Origin: an uncultured Oscillospiraceae bacterium
Lineage (GTDB): Bacteria; Bacillota; Clostridia; Oscillospirales; Oscillospiraceae
Direction of reading: 5' to 3'
NCBI GenBank assembly: GCA_905233385.1
Contig: CAJOEH010000004.1
Span: 1-64,000 of the forward strand
DNA: 64,000 bases
This document shows, piece by piece, positions 6,744-14,624 of this stretch. Positions within the stretch are counted from its first letter, which is position 1; every line of letters starts with the position of its first letter. Made by a program: the position numbers and the translations under genes. The notes below the pieces were generated by a model. That model made no database searches. It was not told where the DNA came from and saw only the letters and a program-made list of their open reading frames with translations.

Positions 6744-8948
6744 ATGAAACGCATCGTTCCTATTCTTCTCTGCATCGTCATGGTACTGAGCATGCTGCCG
6801 CTCACGGCGAGCGCCTACGGCCTCATCAACGGCGGCACCATCATCGTCAAGGGCGTCACCGCGCCGGTCGCAGGCGACACCGCCAGTGTGTCCGGCATCA
6901 CTGCAGAATCTTCCAATCTGGCGCTGTATGAAGCGCCCTACTGGTGCGACGCCGGCGGCAATAAGTACACCGGCGTATTCAAGCCCAACGTGACCTACTA
7001 TCTGGAGCTGCACGTTTCCGGCAAGAGTGACGTCGGCTATATCAATGACACCACGAGCATTACCCTGGAGATCAGCGGCAATTACAAGCAGATCGAGGAC
7101 AAGGGCTACGCCGGCAATTACCACATCTATCACGTCTGGTATTACTCGGTCAAACACTACGGCGGGTTCGACGCAAACTACGCGCCGCATCTGACGATTA
7201 CTCCGGAAAACCTCACGACCGAACTGACCCCGAACGATATTCAGATCACGCCTGCTGAAGCCGACTATGCGCTGGATGCGTTGATCACCTTCAGCAAAAA
7301 GGGCGGCAACGAGATCGCGTTCGACCAGCCGTTTGAAGCCGGTGAACGCTACACCGTTACCTTCACGCTGACAGTAAAGAACTCCAATTATACCGCCTTT
7401 GACGACGGCATCATCGCATTTATCAACGGCGATTCCTGCGACGGCACGGTGTATGCAGGAGGAAAGACCGCGGGGTTCACCTATGAATTCCCCAACGCGC
7501 CGAAGGCGTTCATCAACTCTGTCGCCCTCACGCAGATCAGCGCGCCGGTCGTTGGCGGGGCGCCGCAGCAGACGCAGTTTGCCTCCTCCACGCCGCACGT
7601 CAACGTGAGCCTCCTCGGCTGGCGCGAGGGCACGGCGCAGACCGGCGCGGACGTCGCCGCATTTGAGGCGAACAAGACCTACACGCTCTGGCTGAGACTC
7701 AACGCAGACGCGCCCTACGAGCTTGCGCTTGCCGACAAGAGCGCCGTCACCGCCAACGCGGGCACCGTCGCGACGCTGACCACCGGTTGGCAGGGCGACA
7801 ACGGCAGTTACTACACGGTCGGCATCGAGTTCAAGACGCCCGCCGATCCCGCCGAGTTCGATCTCGGCACCTGCACCGTCGATCTCTCCAATGGGCCGAT
7901 CCTCACGGATACCATACCGGAAGTTGCGAAGGAAGAAGTATTTCTTCTGGGACTCGGCGGATACGTAACCCCCATGGAAGGCAGCAGACTGGATTTTGAC
8001 AAGGACGGCCACGCTGACCTCGCCTCTTACGACGAGGACGGCAAGAGTTACTGGAAGGCCGATCCTGACACCAACCTCAGCGGTACTTATATCCTCGATA
8101 TCTATGAACTCTTCCCGGAGATGGCCAATACGTACGCGGCCAACAGCACCTCCTTCTACTCCAAGATCGCGTTCGTCTTTGCCACCGTCCAGTACACCGT
8201 CACCTTTGACGCGAACGGCCATGGCACCGCGCCCGAGGCCCAGACTGTCGAAGCGGGCAAGACCGCGGTCAAGCCCGCCGATCCGACTGAGGCAGGCTGG
8301 AAGTTCGATGGCTGGTTTACCGACAAGGCGTGCACCGCGGCTTACGACTTCTCCGCCCCCGTTACCGCAGACCTCACGCTCTACGCCAAGTGGACGAAGG
8401 ACGGCGAGCTTGTCAACCCGTTCACCGACGTACACGAGAGCGACTACTTCTACGACGCGGTGCTGTGGGCGGCGAACGCCAACCCGCAGGTGACCGCGGG
8501 CACGAGCCCGACGACCTTCAGCCCGAACGCCACCTGCACGAGAGCGCAGGTCGTGACCTTCCTGTGGCGCGCGAAGGGCTGCCCTGAACCGCAGTCGAGC
8601 AATAACCCGTTCACGGACGTTGCAAGCAGCGAGTACTACTACAAGGCGGTCCTGTGGGCGGTCGAGAACGAGATCACCGCAGGCACCACCGCGACGACCT
8701 TCAGCCCGAACGCGGGCTGTACGAGAGCGCAGGTCGTGACCTTCCTGTGGCGCGCCGAGGGCAAGCCGCAGCCGCAGTCCTCCAACAACCCCTTCACGGA
8801 CGTTGCAAGCAGCGAGTATTATTACAACGCCGTCCTGTGGGCGGTCGAGAAGAACATCACCAAGGGCACGTCCGACACGACCTTCAGCCCCGACGACACC
8901 TGCACGAGAGGCCAGATCGTGACCTTCCTGTACAGAGACCTCGGCTGA
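6744..8948 (+). CDS. Secreted S-layer-homology (SLH) protein with InlB-B/Flg_new repeat
   Basis: A 734-residue surface protein. The signal peptide (residues 1-22, KRIVPILLCIVMVLSMLPLT then ASA) is followed by a large Thr/Asp-rich extracellular region of unknown fold. A beta-grasp repeat of the InlB-B/Flg_new type lies at about 485-555 (VTFDANGHG ... GWFTDKACTAAYDF ... LYAKW). Three SLH domains then run to the C-terminus (NPFTDV ... YDAVLWA ... FSPNATCTRAQ), which should bind secondary cell-wall polymer. The three SLH copies are almost identical, even at DNA level (shared runs near 8535, 8718 and 8905). The start follows AAGGAGG at 6729-6735. A strong terminator follows. Confidence 0.9.
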   Translation: MKRIVPILLCIVMVLSMLPLTASAYGLINGGTIIVKGVTAPVAGDTASVSGITAESSNLALYEAPYWCDAGGNKYTGVFKPNVTYYLELHVSGKSDVGYINDTTSITLEISGNYKQIEDKGYAGNYHIYHVWYYSVKHYGGFDANYAPHLTITPENLTTELTPNDIQITPAEADYALDALITFSKKGGNEIAFDQPFEAGERYTVTFTLTVKNSNYTAFDDGIIAFINGDSCDGTVYAGGKTAGFTYEFPNAPKAFINSVALTQISAPVVGGAPQQTQFASSTPHVNVSLLGWREGTAQTGADVAAFEANKTYTLWLRLNADAPYELALADKSAVTANAGTVATLTTGWQGDNGSYYTVGIEFKTPADPAEFDLGTCTVDLSNGPILTDTIPEVAKEEVFLLGLGGYVTPMEGSRLDFDKDGHADLASYDEDGKSYWKADPDTNLSGTYILDIYELFPEMANTYAANSTSFYSKIAFVFATVQYTVTFDANGHGTAPEAQTVEAGKTAVKPADPTEAGWKFDGWFTDKACTAAYDFSAPVTADLTLYAKWTKDGELVNPFTDVHESDYFYDAVLWAANANPQVTAGTSPTTFSPNATCTRAQVVTFLWRAKGCPEPQSSNNPFTDVASSEYYYKAVLWAVENEITAGTTATTFSPNAGCTRAQVVTFLWRAEGKPQPQSSNNPFTDVASSEYYYNAVLWAVEKNITKGTSDTTFSPDDTCTRGQIVTFLYRDLG

Positions 8949-8960
8949 TTGAAAAACAGC

Positions 8961-8990
8961 AAAAAGGCACGGCTTCGGCCGTGCCTTTTT
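8961..8990 (+). terminator. Rho-independent terminator after the SLH gene
   Basis: AAAAAGGCACGGC, TTCG loop, GCCGTGCC and a T run. Textbook structure. Confidence 0.9.
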
Positions 8991-9004
8991 GCTATCTGTA
9001 TGCG

Positions 9005-9245
9005 TTTTTGAAACTCCCTCAGTCAGCTGCGCTGACAGGTCTCGCTGCGGCTCGGTCACCGCGCGGCTCTGACAGTCCTGTTGCAACAACGGCTCTGTCT
9101 GCGTGCCGACAAGCGGCACTTGCCAATCGCCTTGTTGCTGCCACTCTCCCCACCGGCATGTCATTCACTACCGCACGGACGCTTCGCTACCCTCGGAGAG
9201 GGGGCCTTGCCTCCCTCGTTGAGGGAGGGGGACGCGCAAGCGGTG
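9005..9245 (-). repeat. Dispersed intergenic repeat, copy 2 (inverted relative to 5474-5880)
   Basis: Carries the 44-base exact match (9101-9144) to copy 1 in opposite orientation, plus flanking pieces of the family: CTCCCTCAGTCAGCTGCGCTGACAG-type ends near 9014-9040 and CTCCCTCGTTGAGGGAGG near 9211-9228. Non-coding. Copies 1 and 2 bracket the response-regulator/SLH block as inverted repeats. Confidence 0.75.
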
Positions 9246-9292
9246 GAAGGAGTCAAAAGACGGCGGTGTGGTTATCGTTGGAAAGATAAGAC

Positions 9293-9321
9293 TTGCGCGA
9301 TCCGCCGCAAAGCGGTATAAT
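9293..9321 (+). promoter_or_regulatory. Promoter of the DUF2087 gene
   Basis: TTGCGC (9293-9298), 17-base spacer, TATAAT (9316-9321). Part of a -35 pattern (TTGC) common in this window. Confidence 0.8.
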
Positions 9322-9351
9322 AGAGAAAACACAGCACAGCGAGGCGATAAG

Positions 9352-9642
9352 ATGGACTTGCAGGAAAAGTATCTGAAAAAGATCGGTTTCTATTATGACG
9401 AAGCCGGTCGGCTGACGCAGTACCCGACGAAGCGGCCGCTGCGGGATATCGTGCTGTCGCAGATCGCGGAGCAATTCGATCCCGGCGCGGACTACACCGA
9501 GAAGCAGGTCAATGCGATCATTGCCTCGCAGATCGCGTTTTCGGATATCGAGCTCATCCGGCGCGAACTGTACGACGGCGGATACGTTGACCGCCTGCGC
9601 GACGGCACGAAATACTGGAAGCGCGAAAAGCCCGCGACGTAA
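9352..9642 (+). CDS. DUF2087 domain protein
   Basis: A 96-residue protein resembling DUF2087, a small winged-helix-like domain that in other proteins is attached to regulators: RLTQYPTKRPLRDIVLSQIA ... YTEKQVNAII ... LIRRELYDGGYVDRLRDGTKYW. Here the domain stands alone, so it may bind DNA or a protein partner, but the function is unknown. The start at 9352 lies about 30 bases after the -10. An in-frame upstream start at 9268 would precede the promoter and is rejected. It is convergent with the next gene. Confidence 0.75.
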   Translation: MDLQEKYLKKIGFYYDEAGRLTQYPTKRPLRDIVLSQIAEQFDPGADYTEKQVNAIIASQIAFSDIELIRRELYDGGYVDRLRDGTKYWKREKPAT

Positions 9643-9644
9643 AA

Positions 9645-9679
9645 AACAAGCGTACCGTTCAGCGGTACGCTTGTTTTTT
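9645..9679. terminator. Bidirectional terminator
   Basis: AACAAGCGTACCG / CGGTACGCTTGTT arms with a TTCAG loop and T/A runs on both sides. It serves the DUF2087 gene and the convergent fusion gene, whose stop codon lies in its edge. Confidence 0.9.
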
Positions 9680-11945
9680 AGTTGGGCCGGTCCAGCGTGT
9701 CGACGTGTCCTTCCTTCGAGCCGGTGCGGTAAGCCGTCACGACGCGTTCGACGATCTGACGCCAGCTGACCGGGATCGTCTCTTTCGCGTTCCGGCCGAC
9801 CTGCCGGCGCGCGTCGCCGTCGGCAAGGACCCGCAGGATGCGCGCTTTCATCGCCTCGGCGTCTGTCTCAGCGACGTAGCCGTTGACGCCGTCGGAAACG
9901 ACTTCCGCCGCGTTGGAGCCCGCCGCCAGAAGCGACGGCAGACCGGCGAGCGCGGCTTCGCGCACGACCAGCGGCGCGTTGTCGTAGACGGAAGGGAAGA
10001 ACAGCAGATCAGCCGCCGCGTACAGGCCGAACAGCAGTTTGCGGTCCGCGACCTTCCCGAGGAAGCGGACGCTGTCGTCCAGGCCGAGCTCATGACAGTA
10101 CGCCTTGATCGCGTCGCTGTGGTAGCCCTCTCCGACTGAGACCAGGCGGCAGGGCGTTTCGCTTGCGGAAAGCAGCTTCAGCGTGTCAAGAACGAGACCG
10201 AGGTTTTTGTGCCAGATCTGCTGACCGACGAACAGCAGGAGCGGACGGTCGGCGGGCAGGTCGAAGCGGCGGACGGCGGCCTGCCGAAGCTCGTCCAGAT
10301 TCTGCGGCGCTTCGGCAAGGTCCACGCCGTTTTCCATGACGTGGATCACGCCTTCATAGCCGTAGCTGCGCAGGGTCTCCGCTGTCATCTTGCTGCACGC
10401 CCAGACGAAGTCGGCCTTGGTGTAGAAACTGACGACGAATTTGACCATCAGCTTTGCCAGCAGCTTGCTGTGCGTGACGTTGACGGCGTCGTCATAGTAC
10501 TTGCTGTGGAAGGTGGCGACGACAGGAACGTGATACTTCCTGCCGAGGCGCAGCGCGAGTCTGCCCGTGAAGAACGGCGAATGCGCGTGGATCACGTCCG
10601 GCGGGGATTCTTTGAAGACGCGCCGGAGCTCCCGCGTGGGATAGCCGATCGGCAGATTCATGTTCAGGCCCGGCATACGGAGCGAAGGCGTGCGGTAGAC
10701 AGGATAGGCCAGCCCGGCGTCCGCGCCCGCGGAGCCCGCTTCCTTCGGCGAGACGACGAACGCTTCGTGCCCGAGCTCGCGCAGATTGCGCGCGTACGCG
10801 TCCACCGTGCGCACGACGCCGTCCACGTTCGGATAATAGATGTCGATGAACAGCGCGACGCGCAGCGGCTTGTCCGGGCTCGGCGAACGCTTCTCCTCCC
10901 GCTTGCGGAACACGCTGCCGAAGGCCATCACAAGGATCCCGCAGAGGAGCCAGGAGTAATAGACCAGAATGCGCCAGGAGATCATCGCCCAGAACAGCAT
11001 TCCCTCCCCCAGCGTGGCGAAGACCGCGTAGAAGGAGCCCTCCGCCGCGCCGGAATTGCCGGGCGTCGGGATGATGGTGATCGCGGCGTAGATGTATACG
11101 ACGAGCGAAAACGTCGTCCACCAGCTCCCGCTGCCGCCGAAGGCGCGGAGCATGAAGAAGGGGATCGACAGGATCGCGCCCTGATAAACGCAGGAAAGGA
11201 GGATCAGACCGATGAAGGTCCCCGGCTTTCCGCAAAACAGGCGCATGTATTTAAGATAGTCGTTGAGCACGTTCGTCACGTTCCGCTCCGTCTTCTCGCG
11301 GTCCCTGACCAGCCGCAGCGCCGCGCCGAGACGGACCGCGCCGCGGATCACGGCAAGGACCGGCTTCGGAAAGACGGCAAAGAGCAGCAGACAAACCGGC
11401 AGGAGCGCGTACATGCCCAGCCCGATATAGGCGGTGATGCGGATCAGCAGGATCTTGTCAAGGACGTCGCGGTTTGCAATAAAGACGATCCCGGCGATCA
11501 GGATGAACGCGATCTGCTGCGTCAGGAAGCTGACGACCGGCACCGCGCCGCTGGTCCCCGCGTCATAGCCCCGCCGCTTGAGGTAGGCCATCTGGAACGG
11601 CTGTCCGCCCGCGCCGAAGGGCGTGATATTGTCGTAGTATTTGCCGAGCAGCGTGCACTCCGTCGCGCCGCGGCGGTCGTCCTTTCCCGCCGCCTTCACC
11701 AGCATCAGGCGGCACTTCCGGATGTCCGCCCATGCGGCGAGAAAGAAGCAGGCGACGCCCGGCAGCAGGAACAGAAGGTTGATGTCCCGCATGGAGACGT
11801 GTCCCGCTCCGGCGGTATTGCCCCGGTATTCCCGCACCGCGATGTACGCGACGATCGCCAGATTGATGAGAAGCGAGGCGATCAGTCCGATGCGCCGCCG
11901 GCGTTTGGCCTTGTTATCTGTCAAAGGCTTGGAAAGCCTGTCCAT
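9678..11945 (-). CDS. Fusion of a flippase-like (UPF0104/LPG-synthase TM) domain with a GT4 glycosyltransferase
   Basis: A 755-residue protein. Residues ~15-345 are a multi-helix membrane domain of the lysylphosphatidylglycerol synthase TM/UPF0104 type (GQPFQMAYLKRRGYD ... TPGNSGAAEGSFYAVF). Residues ~365-755 are a GT-B family 4 glycosyltransferase (VALFIDIYYPNVDGVVRTV ... IHAHSPFFTG ... GVDLAEAP). The usual E-x7-E donor motif reads DNAPLVVREA, with Asp in the first position. It probably glycosylates a membrane lipid and may flip it, by analogy with bacterial glycolipid transferases. The ATG at 11945 is 10 bases after GAGGAG; a TTG six codons earlier overlaps that site. Single-gene unit with its own promoter. 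Confidence 0.85.
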   Translation of the reverse strand: MDRLSKPLTDNKAKRRRRIGLIASLLINLAIVAYIAVREYRGNTAGAGHVSMRDINLLFLLPGVACFFLAAWADIRKCRLMLVKAAGKDDRRGATECTLLGKYYDNITPFGAGGQPFQMAYLKRRGYDAGTSGAVPVVSFLTQQIAFILIAGIVFIANRDVLDKILLIRITAYIGLGMYALLPVCLLLFAVFPKPVLAVIRGAVRLGAALRLVRDREKTERNVTNVLNDYLKYMRLFCGKPGTFIGLILLSCVYQGAILSIPFFMLRAFGGSGSWWTTFSLVVYIYAAITIIPTPGNSGAAEGSFYAVFATLGEGMLFWAMISWRILVYYSWLLCGILVMAFGSVFRKREEKRSPSPDKPLRVALFIDIYYPNVDGVVRTVDAYARNLRELGHEAFVVSPKEAGSAGADAGLAYPVYRTPSLRMPGLNMNLPIGYPTRELRRVFKESPPDVIHAHSPFFTGRLALRLGRKYHVPVVATFHSKYYDDAVNVTHSKLLAKLMVKFVVSFYTKADFVWACSKMTAETLRSYGYEGVIHVMENGVDLAEAPQNLDELRQAAVRRFDLPADRPLLLFVGQQIWHKNLGLVLDTLKLLSASETPCRLVSVGEGYHSDAIKAYCHELGLDDSVRFLGKVADRKLLFGLYAAADLLFFPSVYDNAPLVVREAALAGLPSLLAAGSNAAEVVSDGVNGYVAETDAEAMKARILRVLADGDARRQVGRNAKETIPVSWRQIVERVVTAYRTGSKEGHVDTLDRPN

Positions 11946-11980
11946 GTATGATGATCTCCTCAATTTCGTGATGTCCTCTT

Positions 11981-12009
11981 ATTATACAGTCGTTTCCGGC
12001 AAAATGCAA
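11981..12009 (-). promoter_or_regulatory. Promoter of the flippase-glycosyltransferase gene
   Basis: Minus-strand TTGCAT (12009-12004), 17-base spacer, TATAAT (11986-11981). Confidence 0.8.
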
Positions 12010-12063
12010 GCGCAAAAGCAGGAAATCGGCACGCGGCGGCGGGTCGAACGTCGTGCCTTTTTC

Positions 12064-12091
12064 TTGCATTCTCGGCAAAATTTGATATAAT
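12064..12091 (+). promoter_or_regulatory. Promoter of the HAD hydrolase gene
   Basis: TTGCAT (12064-12069), 16-base spacer, TATAAT (12086-12091). Confidence 0.8.
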
Positions 12092-12118
12092 ATCCGTAGG
12101 TATGATCGGAGGTACGCG

Positions 12119-12775
12119 ATGAAGGTTCCCTGTCTGGTTGTCGATCACGACGATACCGTCGTCAACAGCACGGCGACGGTGCATTTCCCGAGCTTCTGCG
12201 AGTTCATGGCGATCCATTACCCGCACATGCGCTACACGCTCGAGGACTATTTTCTGAAGAATTTTTCGCCCGGTACGCTGGAACTCTTCCGCGACGAGAT
12301 CGGCATGGACGAGGACATGCTGCACGAGGAGCACCGCTTCTGGGACGCCTACGTCCAAAACCATGTCCCGCAGGTCTACGAGGGAATGCGGGAGATCCTG
12401 TGGGCGCATAAGAACGCGGGCGGCCTGCTGTGCGTCGTCTCGCACTCGCTGTCGAAGAATATCCTGCGCGATTACCGCGCCAACTGCCTGCCGGAGCCGG
12501 ACCTGACCTTCGGCTGGGAGATCCCCGTGAAACAGCGCAAGCCGAGCCCGTACCCCCTGCAAACGATCATGGAGACCTTCGGACTGGGCAGGGAAGACCT
12601 GCTCGTGCTGGACGACCTCAAGCCAGGCTACGACATGGCGCGCGCCATCGGCGTCCGCTTCGCCGCGGCGGGCTGGGCGAACGACATCCCGCAGATCGAG
12701 CGGTTCATGCGGAGCAACTGCGACCTGTACTTCAAGACAGTCGCCGAATTCGGCGCTTTTTTGTCGGAAACGTGA
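12119..12775 (+). CDS. HAD-superfamily phosphatase
   Basis: A 218-residue hydrolase. Motif I is DHDDTVVNST (residues 9-18) with the nucleophile/acid pair DxD, motif II is the Ser in VVSHS (near 106), motif III a Lys in PVKQRKPSP, and motif IV the acidic run LVLDDLKPGYDMARAIG. An alpha-helical cap (about residues 25-95) puts it near the phosphoglycolate phosphatase/beta-phosphoglucomutase group, but the substrate cannot be told. GGAGG lies 7 bases before the ATG. It stands between its own promoter and that of the next gene. Confidence 0.85.
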   Translation: MKVPCLVVDHDDTVVNSTATVHFPSFCEFMAIHYPHMRYTLEDYFLKNFSPGTLELFRDEIGMDEDMLHEEHRFWDAYVQNHVPQVYEGMREILWAHKNAGGLLCVVSHSLSKNILRDYRANCLPEPDLTFGWEIPVKQRKPSPYPLQTIMETFGLGREDLLVLDDLKPGYDMARAIGVRFAAAGWANDIPQIERFMRSNCDLYFKTVAEFGAFLSET

Positions 12776-12782
12776 TTATATC

Positions 12783-12811
12783 TTGCATTTTTTCGCAAGC
12801 TTTGCTACAAT
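12783..12811 (+). promoter_or_regulatory. Promoter of the P-loop/CYTH-like gene
   Basis: TTGCAT (12783-12788), 17-base spacer, TACAAT (12806-12811). Confidence 0.75.
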
Positions 12812-12846
12812 ATATAGTGTCTTAGCTTAGGAAAGGCGTGGTGGAT

Positions 12847-13950
12847 ATGGAGAAAAGAATTATTAAGATCGTTCTGACGGGCGGCCCGGCCGCGGGCAAG
12901 ACGACGCTGACCAGCCAGATCATGAAGCTGTTCAAGCAGGAGGACGGCTGGCGCGTGATCACCATCCCCGAGACTGCGACGGAGCTGATCGCCGGCTTCG
13001 GGATCAAGCCGTTCGGCAACTGCATGTCGATGCTGGCGTTTCAGGATTTTGTCATCGCCGACCAGATCCATAAGGAGAAGCTCGCGCTCGACGCGGCTCA
13101 GATCGTCCCCGAGGACAGGATCCTGATCATCTACGACCGCGCGCTGATGGACGACAAGGCCTACATCTCCGACGAGGAATTCGCCGCGACGATCGCGAAG
13201 TTCGGCCGCACCGAGACGGAAGTGCTCGCGAATTACGACCTGGTGCTCCACCTCGTCACCTGCGCCAAGGGCGCGGAATTCGCCTACAACCTCGGCAACG
13301 AGGCGCGGACGGAGTCGCTGGAATACGCCAGAGAGATGGACGACCGCACGCTGCGCGCCTGGAGCGCCCATCCGAATCTCAAGATCATCGACAACTCCGT
13401 GAATTTTGCGGACAAGATCCAGCGCGCTCTGCAGGAGATCTACCGCGCGGTCGGCGAGCCCGAGCCCATGCCGCGGAAGAAGAAGTACCTGATCGCCATG
13501 CCCGACATGGCGAAGCTCGCGAGCGACTACAACGCCGCGACGCTGGACATGATGCAGACCTACCTGCGCCAGACCGCGCCGGGCGTGGAGCGCCGCGTGC
13601 GGCAGCAGCGGAGCGGCACGGATTATCTCTACTTCTACACCGAGAAGCACCTCATGCCTGACGGCACGAAGTGGGATACCGAGCGCCCGATCCCGCTGAA
13701 GGAGTACGTCCAGTATCTGATGGAGGGCGACCCCGCGCTGCATCAGGTGCACAAGATGAAGTACCGCTTCACCTATCGCGACCAGCGGTTCGAGATTGAC
13801 GTCTATCCGTTCAGCGAGGACAAGGCGATCATGTTCCGCTACGCGGGCAGCGACAATGTGGAGCTGCCGCCGGAGATCACCGTCCTGCGCGACGTTTCCG
13901 ACGATCCGGAATTCAAAAACCGCCAGCTCGCGATCTCACAAACCCTATAA
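12847..13950 (+). CDS. P-loop kinase-like ATPase fused to a CYTH/triphosphate-tunnel-like domain
   Basis: A 367-residue protein. The N-terminal ~185 residues carry a Walker A (GGPAAGKTT, residues 12-20) and a kinase-like NTPase fold (AAA_28 type), with ILIIYDRALMDDKAY as the Walker B-like region. The C-terminal ~170 residues alternate charged strands (ERRVRQQRS ... YFYTEKH ... KMKYRFTYRDQRFEIDVY), typical of CYTH/triphosphate tunnel enzymes. Such enzymes bind triphosphates or polyphosphate with a metal ion. Substrate unknown. Starts at GTG 12838 or 12841 are possible; I chose ATG 12847, 10 bases after AGGAAAGG. It stands alone with its own promoter and terminator. Confidence 0.75.
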   Translation: MEKRIIKIVLTGGPAAGKTTLTSQIMKLFKQEDGWRVITIPETATELIAGFGIKPFGNCMSMLAFQDFVIADQIHKEKLALDAAQIVPEDRILIIYDRALMDDKAYISDEEFAATIAKFGRTETEVLANYDLVLHLVTCAKGAEFAYNLGNEARTESLEYAREMDDRTLRAWSAHPNLKIIDNSVNFADKIQRALQEIYRAVGEPEPMPRKKKYLIAMPDMAKLASDYNAATLDMMQTYLRQTAPGVERRVRQQRSGTDYLYFYTEKHLMPDGTKWDTERPIPLKEYVQYLMEGDPALHQVHKMKYRFTYRDQRFEIDVYPFSEDKAIMFRYAGSDNVELPPEITVLRDVSDDPEFKNRQLAISQTL

Positions 13951-13955
13951 ACAAC

Positions 13956-13987
13956 AAATGCCCCGTCCGTTCGGACGGGGCATTTTT
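13956..13987. terminator. Bidirectional terminator
   Basis: CCCCGTCC / GGACGGGG stem with a GTTC loop, AAATG before and CATTTTT after. It lies between two convergent genes. Confidence 0.9.
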
Positions 13988-13994
13988 ACAATAT

Positions 13995-14615
13995 TCAGCG
14001 AATGAAATTCGTGCGAAGCGGCGGCTCGCGGTGCGGCGCGGGAACGCCGGCGGCCTTGCCTGCCTCGATGCATTTGAGCAGCCACGCCATGTTCTCGCCG
14101 AGGGTGCGCATGGTCTGCATGCCCTCTTCGTCCCGCAGGACTTCCTCCGGCGTGTTGCCGTGCACCTGATTCCAGTACTGCGAGGTGACGATCGGCATGG
14201 AAGAGATGCCGAAGTATTTGTTCAGGCGGTCATAGGACGCGCTCGCGCCGCCTCTGCGGCAGGAAACGACGGCCGCGCCGGGCTTGCCGCGCAGCTTCGC
14301 GGACGCGCTGTAGAACAGGCGGTCGAGGAAGGCCGTGGACTGGCCGCTCGGGCCGGAGTAGTAGACCGGTGCGCCGACGACGATCGCGTCGAATTCGTCC
14401 AGCCGCGCGGCGAGAGCGTTCACGCTGTCGTCAAAGACGCAGGGAGCGCCGCTGTGACAGACGCGGCAGCCGATACAGCCGGCGACCGGCTGCGTACCGA
14501 TCTGAAAGATCTCGGTTTCGATCCCGTGCTTTTCGAGCGTTTTCGCGACCTCGCGCAGGGCGGTATAGGTGCAGCCGTGCGCGTTGGGGCTTCCGTTGAA
14601 CAGCAAAACCTTCAT
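13995..14615 (-). CDS. NADPH-dependent FMN reductase / flavodoxin-like protein
   Basis: A 206-residue flavoprotein. LLFNGSPNAHGCTYTAL (residues 4-20) is the phosphate-binding loop of the flavodoxin-like FMN reductase family. CIGCRVCHSGAPC (about 47-59) is the cysteine cluster of the iron-sulphur flavoprotein-like subgroup, and GAPVYYSGPSG (about 81-91) contacts flavin. It probably moves electrons from NAD(P)H to an unknown acceptor in the cytoplasm. It follows the helicase-loader gene by 9 bases on the same strand and probably belongs to that transcript, although no functional link is evident. Confidence 0.85.
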   Translation of the reverse strand: MKVLLFNGSPNAHGCTYTALREVAKTLEKHGIETEIFQIGTQPVAGCIGCRVCHSGAPCVFDDSVNALAARLDEFDAIVVGAPVYYSGPSGQSTAFLDRLFYSASAKLRGKPGAAVVSCRRGGASASYDRLNKYFGISSMPIVTSQYWNQVHGNTPEEVLRDEEGMQTMRTLGENMAWLLKCIEAGKAAGVPAPHREPPLRTNFIR

Positions 14616-14624
14616 AAAGTCCTC

